From DASUFF01 sp036274695 (GTDB taxonomy: Bacteria; UBA10199; JACPAL01; GCA-016699445), in NCBI GenBank assembly GCA_036274695.1, contig DASUFF010000164.1, positions 1 to 19,943 on the forward strand: a stretch of DNA of 19,943 nt, given 5' to 3'. Each line of letters starts with the position of its first letter. Position 1 is the first letter of the stretch. Below, in pieces: positions 1 through 8,574 of this stretch. A model generated the notes under the pieces. It had not been told where the DNA came from, did not search any database, and saw only the letters and a list, made by a program, of their open reading frames with translations. A program made the position numbers and the translations under genes.

Positions 1-234
1 GTTGTCCACGCCGATGCCGGCGCGCCCGACCACCTTGAGGTTGCCCGCGGACTCCAGAAGCTCCTTGGTGACCTTGGTGGCAGAACGGATGATCAGGCCG
101 TCGTAGTCGCCGATGATCTTGGCGAGATCCTCGGGCGTGAGGCCGCTTTTGTTATCGACCTTGAGGCCGGGCGCCTTTTGAAGGATCGCAAGCCCCTGCT
201 CGGACAACTTATCGCTGACGAGAATTTTAGGCAT
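1..234 (-). CDS. serA: D-3-phosphoglycerate dehydrogenase, N-terminal part
   Basis: The first 78 codons of a gene that runs off the left edge. The product would oxidise 3-phosphoglycerate to 3-phosphohydroxypyruvate, the first step of the phosphorylated serine pathway, in the cytosol. The visible part begins MPKILVSDKLSEQGL and ends GRAGIGVDN. Both match the N-terminal substrate-binding half of SerA-type D-2-hydroxyacid dehydrogenases, where IIRSATKVT and VVGRAGIGVDN are family landmarks. The start ATG (232-234) lies one base after the stop of the upstream aminotransferase gene, so the two are almost certainly co-transcribed and probably work in the same pathway. The NAD-binding domain and any ACT/ASB regulatory domains lie outside the window, so the length class and serine feedback control cannot be judged. 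Other 2-hydroxyacid dehydrogenases are possible, but the N-terminal motifs favour SerA. Confidence 0.9.
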   Translation of the reverse strand, partial: MPKILVSDKLSEQGLAILQKAPGLKVDNKSGLTPEDLAKIIGDYDGLIIRSATKVTKELLESAGNLKVVGRAGIGVDN

Positions 235-235
235 A

Positions 236-1369
236 TTAACCTTTCAACACCTTCATCGCGGCGCCGACGCCGGCGCCCATCGTAAACTTGTGTCCCAACT
301 CCGCGAGCGCCCATTCGACGGCGGCGACGACGGTCACGACGTCGAGGTCGTCGTAGTAACCCAGGTGCGCCAGACGGAAGATCTTGCCCTTGGCGGCGTC
401 CTGCCCGCCGGCGATCGTCATGTTGTGCTTCGTCTGAAGGATCTTGAAGACCTTCTGGGCGTCGAGCCCTTCGGGCGTTTTTACCGCCGTGAGCGAGTTG
501 ACCGGTGAGCTCGAATAAAGCTCCAATCCCAGGGCCTTCATGGCCTGGCGGGTCGCCTCGGCCAGGCGGGCGTGGCGAGCGAACAGGTTTTCCAACCCTT
601 CCTTCCGGAACTCGCGCAACACTTGAGCAAGCCCGATGATCAGGCTGATGGCCGGCGTAAAAGCGGTCGTGTTGATCTGGACGTTCTTCAGCTCGCGCTT
701 GAAGTCGAAATAGAACTTCGGAAGGCTCGAGGTCTCCGTCGCCTTCCAGGCCTTGTCGGACAAAGCGACCATGGCCAGTCCCGGCGGCAATCCCAAGGCC
801 TTCTGCGAACCGGTGATCAGAACGTCGATGCCCCAGGCATCCATGGGCAGATTGACGGCGCCCAGGGCCGAGATGGCGTCGACGACGCAGAGGCAGTCGC
901 CTTTCGCCTTCACCAGCTCGGCGATTTCTTTGATCGGATGATAGGTGCCCGTCGAGCTCTCCGAGGCCTGGACGAAAACGGCCTTGTAGCCGCCCTTGTC
1001 GAGGCGCGATTTGATTTCCTTCACGTCCACGGCCTGTCCCCAGGTCACCTGGATGACGTCCGCTTCGACGCCGTAGGCCTTGCAGATCTTCCACCAGCGT
1101 TCGCCGAACTTGCCGCCGTCGACCACGATGACCTTGTCGCCCTTGCTCAAGGTGTTGACGACGGCGCCTTCCATGGCGCCGGTTCCCGAGGACGCGAGGA
1201 TCAAGACCTCGTTCTTGGTCTGGAAGAGCCACTTGAGCCCCTCGCGGACCTCCGCGACGACCTTTTCGAACGGCTCGGTGCGGTGATGGATGATCGGCTG
1301 GGCCATGGCCAGCGACGTCTCCTCCGAGACGGGCGTGGGACCGGGGGCGAATAGGCGATACTTTTTCAT
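236..1369 (-). CDS. Class V PLP aminotransferase (alanine-glyoxylate / serine-pyruvate / phosphoserine type)
   Basis: A 377-residue fold-type I PLP enzyme of the alanine-glyoxylate/serine-pyruvate aminotransferase family. It opens with the family hallmark LFAPGPTPVSEE (residues 6-17). It carries SSGTGAMEGAV (60-70) for cofactor phosphate binding, the PLP-ring aspartate in VVDAIS (D164), and the Schiff-base lysine in TGSQKALGLPPG (K190). Length is normal. The gene sits 26 nt after argG with a good AGAGGA ribosome site, and ends one base before the serA start. Family members beside serA are thought to supply the phosphoserine transaminase step in organisms lacking classical SerC, so I infer transamination of 3-phosphohydroxypyruvate with glutamate. 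Glyoxylate or pyruvate as amino acceptor remains possible. The family assignment is firm and the substrate is inferred from position. Confidence 0.9.
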   Translation of the reverse strand: MKKYRLFAPGPTPVSEETSLAMAQPIIHHRTEPFEKVVAEVREGLKWLFQTKNEVLILASSGTGAMEGAVVNTLSKGDKVIVVDGGKFGERWWKICKAYGVEADVIQVTWGQAVDVKEIKSRLDKGGYKAVFVQASESSTGTYHPIKEIAELVKAKGDCLCVVDAISALGAVNLPMDAWGIDVLITGSQKALGLPPGLAMVALSDKAWKATETSSLPKFYFDFKRELKNVQINTTAFTPAISLIIGLAQVLREFRKEGLENLFARHARLAEATRQAMKALGLELYSSSPVNSLTAVKTPEGLDAQKVFKILQTKHNMTIAGGQDAAKGKIFRLAHLGYYDDLDVVTVVAAVEWALAELGHKFTMGAGVGAAMKVLKG

Positions 1370-1395
1370 GACGCTGCTTTCCTCTTTCTTTGTGT

Positions 1396-2652
1396 TTAGG
1401 AGCCTTGGGTGATGCGGCGAAGCTTCAGACGGAGCGCGTTTAACTTGATGAAACCTTCCGCGTCCTTCTGGTTGTAGACCGTGTCCTGCTCGAAGGTCGC
1501 ATAATCCTTGTGGAACAAGGATTTTGGAGACTTACGGCCCACGACGATGCAGTTGCCCTTGTAGAGCTTGAGCCTCACGGTGCCGGTGACGTGCACCTGC
1601 GCCTCGTCGATCAGCTTCTGCAACGCCTCGCGCTCGGGCGCGAACCAATAGCCGTAATAAACGAGCTCCGCATAGCGCGGCATGAGCGAATCGCGCAGGT
1701 GCATGACTTCGCGGTCCATCGTCAGACCTTCCAGCGCGCGATGCGCGACGTGCAGCACCGTTCCGCCCGGAGTCTCGTAAACGCCGCGGGACTTCATGCC
1801 GACGTAGCGGTTCTCCACCACGTCCACGCGGCCGATGCCGTTCTCGCCGGCGATGCGGTTCAACTTGGCCAAAAGGTTCGCTGGCGACAGCCGGCTGCCG
1901 TTCAAGGCCACCGGGTTGCCTTTTTCATAACCGATTTCCACATAGGCCGGCGTCGACGGGGCGTCCTGGGGATCCTTCGTCATCACGAACATGTCCTTCG
2001 GCGGCTCGCGCCACGGGTCCTCCAACACGCCCCCTTCGAAGCTGATGTGGAAGAGGTTCCGGTCCATGCTGTAGGGCTTGGCCTTGGTGACCGAAACGGG
2101 GATGCCGAACTTCTGCGCGTAGGCGATGCAGTCCGTGCGGGACTTGATCTCCCAGGTCTTCCACGGCGCGATGACTTTCATGTCGGGCTTGAGGGCGTAA
2201 TAGGTCAGCTCGAAGCGGACCTGGTCGTTGCCCTTGCCGGTGGCCCCGTGGGCGACGGCGTCCGCGCCTTCCTTGATGGCGATCTCCACCTGCTTTTTCG
2301 CGATCAACGGGCGGGCGATCGAGGTACCCAGCAGATAGACGCCCTCGTAGACGGCGTTGGCGCGCAGCATCGGAAAGATGTAGTCGCGGACGAACTCTTC
2401 TTTAAGATCGGCTACGTAGGCACGCGAGGCGCCGGTCTTCACGGCCTTGATCTTGACGGCCTCGAGGTCCTCTTCCTGCCCGAGGTCGGCGACGAAGCCG
2501 ATGACCTCGCAGTGGTAGTTCTCGATCAGCCAGCGCACCATCACGGAGGTGTCGAGACCGCCGGAGTACGCGAGCACCACTTTCATCTTGTGTTTGGGGA
2601 CCGGGACGAGTTTTTTGGGGGCCATTTTTACCGCCGTTGCTGGGGGGGTCAT
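1396..2652 (-). CDS. argG: Argininosuccinate synthase
   Basis: This enzyme joins citrulline and aspartate, using ATP (released as AMP + PPi), to give argininosuccinate, the penultimate step of arginine synthesis. The N-type ATP pyrophosphatase loop AYSGGLDTSV is near residues 29-38, and GHGATGKGNDQVRFE-type substrate motifs follow (here AHGATGKGNDQVRFE). The ATG at 2652 overlaps the argF stop as ATGA, which suggests translational coupling and decides my start. It gives 418 residues with about 22 extra residues before the conserved MKVVLAYSGG. Internal ATG codons at 2625 and 2586 are alternatives; the one at 2586 would match the usual family start but shows no ribosome site. argH does not follow; an aminotransferase gene comes next instead, so argininosuccinate lyase must be encoded elsewhere. 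Confidence 0.96.
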   Translation of the reverse strand: MTPPATAVKMAPKKLVPVPKHKMKVVLAYSGGLDTSVMVRWLIENYHCEVIGFVADLGQEEDLEAVKIKAVKTGASRAYVADLKEEFVRDYIFPMLRANAVYEGVYLLGTSIARPLIAKKQVEIAIKEGADAVAHGATGKGNDQVRFELTYYALKPDMKVIAPWKTWEIKSRTDCIAYAQKFGIPVSVTKAKPYSMDRNLFHISFEGGVLEDPWREPPKDMFVMTKDPQDAPSTPAYVEIGYEKGNPVALNGSRLSPANLLAKLNRIAGENGIGRVDVVENRYVGMKSRGVYETPGGTVLHVAHRALEGLTMDREVMHLRDSLMPRYAELVYYGYWFAPEREALQKLIDEAQVHVTGTVRLKLYKGNCIVVGRKSPKSLFHKDYATFEQDTVYNQKDAEGFIKLNALRLKLRRITQGS

Positions 2653-3557
2653 TTCAGTAACATCTCCAAGATGGATTTTTGCACGTGCAGGCGGTTTTCC
2701 GCCTGCTCGAAGATACGGGACTTCGGTCCGTCCATCACCGCGTCGGTGATCTCCTCCCCCCGATGCGCCGGGAGGCAGTGCAGCACCATCGCGTCCTTCT
2801 TCGCCTTCGCCATCAGAGTGTCGTTCACCTGGAAGGGCTCGAAAGCCCTCCTTTTCTCGTCCGAAACCTCTTGTCCCATGGAGAACCAGGTATCGGTATT
2901 GACGACGTCGGCGCCGGAGACCGCTTTTTCCGGATCGTGGGTGAGGACAATAGTGCGGGCTTTCTTGCTGTCAATGCTTTTAAGGATATCGGGGCTCGGC
3001 TCGAAACCCGGCGGCGTCCCAATTCTCAAATAAAATCCGATAGTTGCTGCCGCCTCGATCCAGGAATTGGCCATGTTATTGCCGTCGCCGACGTAGGCGA
3101 TTTGGCACTTGGCCAAATCCTTCTTAACTTCCTGAATTGTAAAGAGATCCGTGAGGACTTGGCAGGGATGGTGTGTATCCGACAGGCCATTGATCACGGG
3201 CACCGTCCCGGCCTGCGCCAACTCCTCGCAATTGGCGTGGGCAAAGGTGCGGATCATGATGCCGTGGACGTAGCGCGACAGCACCCGGGCCGTATCCGCA
3301 TAGGTCTCCCCGCGGCCCAGTTGGCTCGAAGTCGTATTTAAGTTCACCGAATAGCCGCCCATCTCCCACATGGCGACGTCGAAGGAGACCTGCGTGCGGG
3401 TCGAGGGCTTTTCGAAGATCATGCCCAAGGTCTTGCCCTTTAGGCTCGTCGCCAGCGTCCCTTTTTTGCGCGCTTTTTTTAGCACGGCGGTGCGCGTGAA
3501 GATTTTTTTTATTTCGGCGGCCGTCAGGTCCGCGGGCGAAAGAAGATCGCGTTTCAC
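2649..3557 (-). CDS. argF: Ornithine carbamoyltransferase
   Basis: Transfers the carbamoyl group of carbamoyl phosphate to ornithine, giving citrulline. The 302-residue product is the usual length. It shows the carbamoyl-phosphate loop PSTRTQVSFD (51-60), HPCQ (130-133), the ornithine-side loop DTWFSMGQE (222-230) and HCLPAHRGEE (260-269). The frame stays open upstream to 3740, but that part lies inside argD and has no family similarity. I start at GTG 3557 because it forms a GTGA overlap with the argD stop and follows a near-perfect Shine-Dalgarno, GGAGGTGAT, at 3561-3569. One oddity is that the fifth position of the normally STRTR motif is Gln. The SMG-containing loop argues for ornithine rather than N-acetylornithine or aspartate as substrate. 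Confidence 0.95.
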   Translation of the reverse strand: MKRDLLSPADLTAAEIKKIFTRTAVLKKARKKGTLATSLKGKTLGMIFEKPSTRTQVSFDVAMWEMGGYSVNLNTTSSQLGRGETYADTARVLSRYVHGIMIRTFAHANCEELAQAGTVPVINGLSDTHHPCQVLTDLFTIQEVKKDLAKCQIAYVGDGNNMANSWIEAAATIGFYLRIGTPPGFEPSPDILKSIDSKKARTIVLTHDPEKAVSGADVVNTDTWFSMGQEVSDEKRRAFEPFQVNDTLMAKAKKDAMVLHCLPAHRGEEITDAVMDGPKSRIFEQAENRLHVQKSILEMLLK

Positions 3558-4822
3558 GACATCACCTCCATCCGAGGCGCCGCCGCGGCAATCACGCCCT
3601 GCCCTTTCGCCGTCTCTTCGAGGACTTCCGCCAAAATGCGAAGGGCTTCCTTCATTTCGGAGCGTTTGGCGGTGAGCGGCGGCAAGATGCGTAACGTCTT
3701 TTCCTGGACGGCATTGATGAGTAGGCCCTTTTCGATGCACTTCAGGACGATGGGCTTGGCCGGCTGGTCGAGGTCGACGGCGATCATCATTCCCAAACCG
3801 CGCACCTCGGTGATGATCGGCAGCCGTTTTTTAAGTTTCTTGAGCTGGCCCATGAAGGAATCGCCGAGCTTCGCGGCGTTTTCCAGAAAACCCGGCTCCA
3901 GCATGGTCTCCAGCGTGGTCTTGGCCACCGCCGCCACCAGAGGATTGCCGCCGAAGGTGGAGGCGTGATCGCCCGGCTCGAAGGTTTGGGCGACGTCCTC
4001 CTTGGCGACGACGGCCCCAACCGGCAACCCCGATGCCAAAGCCTTGGCGAGTGTCATAATATCGGGCTCGGCGCCGAAATGCTGATAGGCGAAGAGCTTG
4101 CCCGTCCGGCCCATGCCGACCTGGACCTCGTCGAAAATCAGAAGGAGGCCCTTCTCATCGCAGAACCGGCGGAGTTCCCTAAAATACTCGGCGGAGGCCA
4201 TCCTCACGCCGCCCTCGCCCTGAATCGGCTCGATCAAGACGGCGCAGGTGGCGTCCGTCACCTGGGCCTTGAGCGATTCCATGTTTCCGAATTCCGCGTA
4301 GCGGAAACCCGGCATGAGGGGCTCGAAGCCCTTCTGGTACTTTTCCTGGCCCGTCGCCGTGATCATCGCGAGCGTCCGGCCGTGAAACGAATTCTTCATC
4401 GTGATGACTTCGAACTTCTGAGGCCCGAATTTCTTTTTCGCCCATTTGCGCGCGAGCTTGACGGCGCCTTCGTTGGCCTCCGCCCCGCTGTTGCAGAAGA
4501 AGGCGCGGCCACGAAGTGGTCCCTCCTTGGGGCCGGCGAAGCTGTTCTTCACCAACAGCTCGGCCAATTCGGCCTGGGGCTGCGTGTGGAAGACGTTGCT
4601 CACATGCATGAGCTCGCGCGCCTGCGTCTGAAGGGTCTTCAAAACCTTGGAGTGGGCGTGGCCCAGATTGTTGACGGCGAGGCCGGAGAAGAAGTCGAGG
4701 TACTTCTTGCCGTCCGCGTCCCACGCCCAGCTCCCCTTGCCCTTCGCAAGAGCGATCGGAAGCCGGGCATAGGTATTCATGACGTAATGTTGAGTCAGCT
4801 CGATGATCTTTTTAGATTCCAT
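3554..4822 (-). CDS. argD: Acetylornithine aminotransferase
   Basis: Class III PLP aminotransferase that makes N-acetylornithine from N-acetylglutamate semialdehyde and glutamate in arginine synthesis; many family members also act in lysine synthesis. From the ATG at 4822 the protein has 422 residues. It shows NSGAEANE (111-118), SFHGRT (145-150), the PLP aspartate in FDEVQVGMGRTG (D231) and the Schiff-base lysine in TLAKALASGLPVGA (K260). A GTG four codons upstream (4834) could start the gene, but it has no spaced ribosome site, while AGGG lies 11 nt before the ATG at 4822. The stop overlaps the argF start by 4 nt. Gene order argB-argD-argF-argG is contiguous, so the protein is assigned as ArgD rather than another omega-aminotransferase. 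Confidence 0.93.
   Translation of the reverse strand: MESKKIIELTQHYVMNTYARLPIALAKGKGSWAWDADGKKYLDFFSGLAVNNLGHAHSKVLKTLQTQARELMHVSNVFHTQPQAELAELLVKNSFAGPKEGPLRGRAFFCNSGAEANEGAVKLARKWAKKKFGPQKFEVITMKNSFHGRTLAMITATGQEKYQKGFEPLMPGFRYAEFGNMESLKAQVTDATCAVLIEPIQGEGGVRMASAEYFRELRRFCDEKGLLLIFDEVQVGMGRTGKLFAYQHFGAEPDIMTLAKALASGLPVGAVVAKEDVAQTFEPGDHASTFGGNPLVAAVAKTTLETMLEPGFLENAAKLGDSFMGQLKKLKKRLPIITEVRGLGMMIAVDLDQPAKPIVLKCIEKGLLINAVQEKTLRILPPLTAKRSEMKEALRILAEVLEETAKGQGVIAAAAPRMEVMS
3561..3569 (-). promoter_or_regulatory. Strong ribosome binding site of argF
   Basis: On the minus strand this reads GGAGGTGAT, complementary to most of the 16S anti-Shine-Dalgarno tail. The GGAGG core sits 7 nt before the GTG at 3557. 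It lies inside the last codons of argD and decides the argF start against the longer open frame. Confidence 0.8.
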
Positions 4823-4842
4823 GAAGCGCGGCACCCTAGCAG

Positions 4843-4880
4843 AACCGGCTTGAGCCTGTCGAGTGCGTTGAAGGACTGAG
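4843..4880. repeat. Possible remnant of a TTCGACAGGCTCAG-type intergenic repeat
   Basis: The 64-nt gap between argB and argD holds, on the minus strand, CCTTCAACGCACTCGACAGG followed by CTCAAGC. This resembles the short intergenic repeat seen in many GC-rich genomes with the core TTCGACAGGCTCAG. The match is partial and there is no second copy in this window, so it may be chance. Confidence 0.25.
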
Positions 4881-4886
4881 GAGTCG

Positions 4887-5771
4887 TCAGGAAATCACGG
4901 TCCCGACGCCCTTGTCCGTGAAGATTTCCAGGAGAACGGCGTGTTGCACGCGCCCGTCGATGATGTGGGCGCTCTTGACCCCGTCGTCGACGGCCTTCAA
5001 GGCGCAGTCGATCTTGGGGATCATGCCGCCGGTGATGACGCCATCCTCGACCATTTTGCGGGCGTCGGACTTGTTGATCGAGCTCATCAAGGCGCCCGCC
5101 TTGTCCTTGACGCCCTCGATGTCGGTCAACAGCACCAGCTTCTCGGCCTTCAAGGCGGCGGCCAGGGCGCCGGCGACCAGGTCGGCGTTGATGTTCAAAG
5201 GATCGCCCTTCTCGTCGAATCCGACCGGGGCGATGACGGCGATGAACCGGCCCTGCTCCAGTGTCTGCAGGACGGATACGTCCACTTCCTTGACGCTGCC
5301 CACGCGGCCTAGGTCGATCCTCTCGTCTTTTTTCGAATCGCCGTTGCCGACGACTTTTTCCTTGGGGAGCTTCTTCGCCTTGATCAAGCCCCCGTCGCGG
5401 CCCGACAGGCCGACGGCCTTGCCGCCGTGGCGGTTGATGAGACTCACGATGTCCTTGTTGATGTCGCCGGCCAGGACCATCTCGACCACGTCCATGGTCT
5501 CCCGATCGGTGATGCGCATGCCCTGGTGGAACTTCGACTCGATGTGCATCTTATCCAGCATCTCGTCGATCTGAGGCCCGCCGCCGTGGACGATGACGGG
5601 GTTCAATCCGATGTAATCGAGCAAAACGATGTCCTTGGCGAAACTTTCTTTGAGCTTCGGATCGGTCATGGCGTGGCCGCCGTATTTCACGACGACGGTC
5701 TTGCCGCTGAACTTGCGGATATAGGGCAGGGCCTCCATCAACACGGAGGCTTTTTCGATGAACTCTTGCAT
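4887..5771 (-). CDS. argB: Acetylglutamate kinase
   Basis: Phosphorylates N-acetylglutamate with ATP, the second and usually controlling step of arginine synthesis. The 294-residue protein belongs to the amino-acid kinase family: VVVKYGGHAM with the catalytic lysine near K29, VHGGGPQID (61-69), the acetylglutamate-binding QGMRITDRETMDVVEM stretch, and GLSGRDGG. The N-terminal helix, roughly residues 1-24 (ending ALPYIRKFSGK), is the extension found in hexameric, arginine-inhibited enzymes, so I infer feedback inhibition by arginine. The gene begins 9 nt after hslU, linking the arginine genes to the protease genes in one transcription unit. No arginine operator is recognisable upstream. Confidence 0.96.
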   Translation of the reverse strand: MQEFIEKASVLMEALPYIRKFSGKTVVVKYGGHAMTDPKLKESFAKDIVLLDYIGLNPVIVHGGGPQIDEMLDKMHIESKFHQGMRITDRETMDVVEMVLAGDINKDIVSLINRHGGKAVGLSGRDGGLIKAKKLPKEKVVGNGDSKKDERIDLGRVGSVKEVDVSVLQTLEQGRFIAVIAPVGFDEKGDPLNINADLVAGALAAALKAEKLVLLTDIEGVKDKAGALMSSINKSDARKMVEDGVITGGMIPKIDCALKAVDDGVKSAHIIDGRVQHAVLLEIFTDKGVGTVIS

Positions 5772-5780
5772 GGAGACTTA

Positions 5781-7166
<1,386 letters not shown>

Positions 7167-7169
7167 AAA

Positions 7170-7727
7170 TCACTTCAATTCCTGGATCGTGATGTTCTCG
7201 TTGGTGAAGACGCAGATCTCGGCGGCGATCTTAAGACTCTTCTCCGCAATCTCGCGCGCGGAGAGCTTCGTGTCGCGCAGCAAGGCGCGCGCGGCCGCCA
7301 GGGCGTAGGAGCCCCCGGAACCGATGGCGGCGATGCCGTCATCCGGCTCGATCACGTCGCCGTTTCCGGAGAGCGTCAAAATCCTCTCCTTATCGCCGAC
7401 GACCAACAGTGCCTCCAACCGGCGCAGCATGCGGTCCGTCCGCCATTCCTTCGCCATCTCGACGGCCGCACGCGTCAGGTTGCCGTTGAACTGATCGAGC
7501 TTGCCCTCGAACTTCTCGAAGAGCGTCAGGGCGTCGGCGGTGGAGCCGGCGAATCCCGCCAGGATCTTCCCATCGCGCATCGTGCGGATCTTGGTGGCCT
7601 TGCTCTTCATCACCGTGTTGCCGAGACTCACCTGACCGTCGCCCGCGAAGGCGACCGCTCCGTCGCGCAGCACGGCAAGAATGGTGGTGGAACGAATCCG
7701 ATTGGGTCTGGCCGGAAGTTCCGGCAT
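7170..7727 (-). CDS. hslV: ATP-dependent protease proteolytic subunit HslV (ClpQ)
   Basis: Threonine peptidase of the bacterial proteasome-like HslVU complex; it forms a double hexameric ring. Family landmarks are TTILAV with the catalytic N-terminal threonine, AFAGDGQVSLGNTVMK, LAGFAGSTADALTLFEKFE and AIGSGGSYALAAARAL. I start at the ATG at 7727, giving 185 residues and a 13-residue propeptide before the catalytic Thr14. That start leaves one base after the xerC stop. An in-frame ATG at 7754 would overlap xerC by 26 nt. Neither has a strong ribosome site, so the propeptide length is uncertain; most HslV proteins have only a few residues here. Cleavage before Thr14 is expected from family knowledge. 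Confidence 0.94.
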   Translation of the reverse strand: MPELPARPNRIRSTTILAVLRDGAVAFAGDGQVSLGNTVMKSKATKIRTMRDGKILAGFAGSTADALTLFEKFEGKLDQFNGNLTRAAVEMAKEWRTDRMLRRLEALLVVGDKERILTLSGNGDVIEPDDGIAAIGSGGSYALAAARALLRDTKLSAREIAEKSLKIAAEICVFTNENITIQELK

Positions 7728-7728
7728 T

Positions 7729-8574
7729 TTAGGCTTTCGGATGCGCTTTGTCATAAACGTCCATGAGATGTTGCAGGCTCACCTGCGTGTATTTTTGGGT
7801 CGTCGACAGATTGCCGTGTCCCAACAGTTCCTGGATGCCTCGGAGGTCCGCTCCCGCTTCCAAGAGATGCGTCGCGTAGCTGTGGCGGAGCGTATGCGGC
7901 GTCGTCCTTTTCACGATGCCCGCCTTCGCAGCCGTTCTTTTCACCAGTCTCTGGATCGTCCTCTCGGTCACCGGCGCTCCCTTCGCCCCGGCGAAGAGCG
8001 GACCGTCCTGCGATCCCCTCTCCTTTATATAATCCGCAAGCGCCGCCAGGGCCTTGCCGCCCATTGGGACCACGCGTTCCTTGTTCCCCTTGCCGCGCAC
8101 CCGGATCCAGCCTTCCTCCATATCGACGTTCTTGAAGACAAGGCCCGTCAACTCCCCGACGCGGATGCCCGTCCCGTAGAGGAGCTCCAGGATGGCGCGT
8201 TCGCGCGGCCTCGAAGGCCCCGATTCGACCACCCGCCCCGCCTCTTCCTGAACGAGAAAGCGCGGCAGTTTCTTGGGCAGTTTCGGCAGCGTCAGCCCTT
8301 CGGCCGGAGAGGCCTCCACGACGCCCTGCCGGAGCAGATACCGGTAAAGCGTCCGCACCGACGACAACCGCCGCGCGATCGAGGCCGGTTGAAGCGACCC
8401 GAAGAGCGAGGCGACGTAGCTTCGAAGGGCCCGGGCATCCACCGACAACAGGTCCCGCCCGTTCAAAAAAGCCTTCAGGTGATCCAAATCGGCCAAATAA
8501 TTCTTCAGCGTGTGGCGCGAGTATCCCTTTTCGAATTTCAAGTGGTCGGCGAAGGCCTGGATCGGGTCGTTCAT
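7729..8574 (-). CDS. xerC: Tyrosine recombinase XerC
   Basis: Site-specific recombinase expected to act with XerD at the dif site to resolve chromosome dimers. The 281-residue product has an N-terminal SAM-like core-binding domain (about 1-95) and a C-terminal catalytic domain. The full catalytic set is visible: R138 in GTGIRVGEL, K162 in RGKGNKERVVP, H227 and R230 in HTLRH, H253 in LLGHGNLSTTQ and the nucleophile Y262. It ends AHPKA, a typical XerC tail. The start is the ATG at 8574 in a TGATG overlap with the topA stop; the longer open frame upstream lies inside topA. XerC next to hslVU repeats the codV-clpQ-clpY order of Bacillus, which favours XerC over XerD or an integrase. Confidence 0.95.
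   Translation of the reverse strand: MNDPIQAFADHLKFEKGYSRHTLKNYLADLDHLKAFLNGRDLLSVDARALRSYVASLFGSLQPASIARRLSSVRTLYRYLLRQGVVEASPAEGLTLPKLPKKLPRFLVQEEAGRVVESGPSRPRERAILELLYGTGIRVGELTGLVFKNVDMEEGWIRVRGKGNKERVVPMGGKALAALADYIKERGSQDGPLFAGAKGAPVTERTIQRLVKRTAAKAGIVKRTTPHTLRHSYATHLLEAGADLRGIQELLGHGNLSTTQKYTQVSLQHLMDVYDKAHPKA

Noticed and set aside
1510..3033. A 507-codon open frame on the plus strand
   Set aside because: It lies antisense to argG and argF, has repetitive His/Asp/Val/Leu composition typical of GC-rich shadow frames, and shows no recognisable domain.
4823..4886. Arginine operator (ARG box) before argD
   Set aside because: No convincing AT-rich palindromic ARG box was seen; the region is GC-rich.
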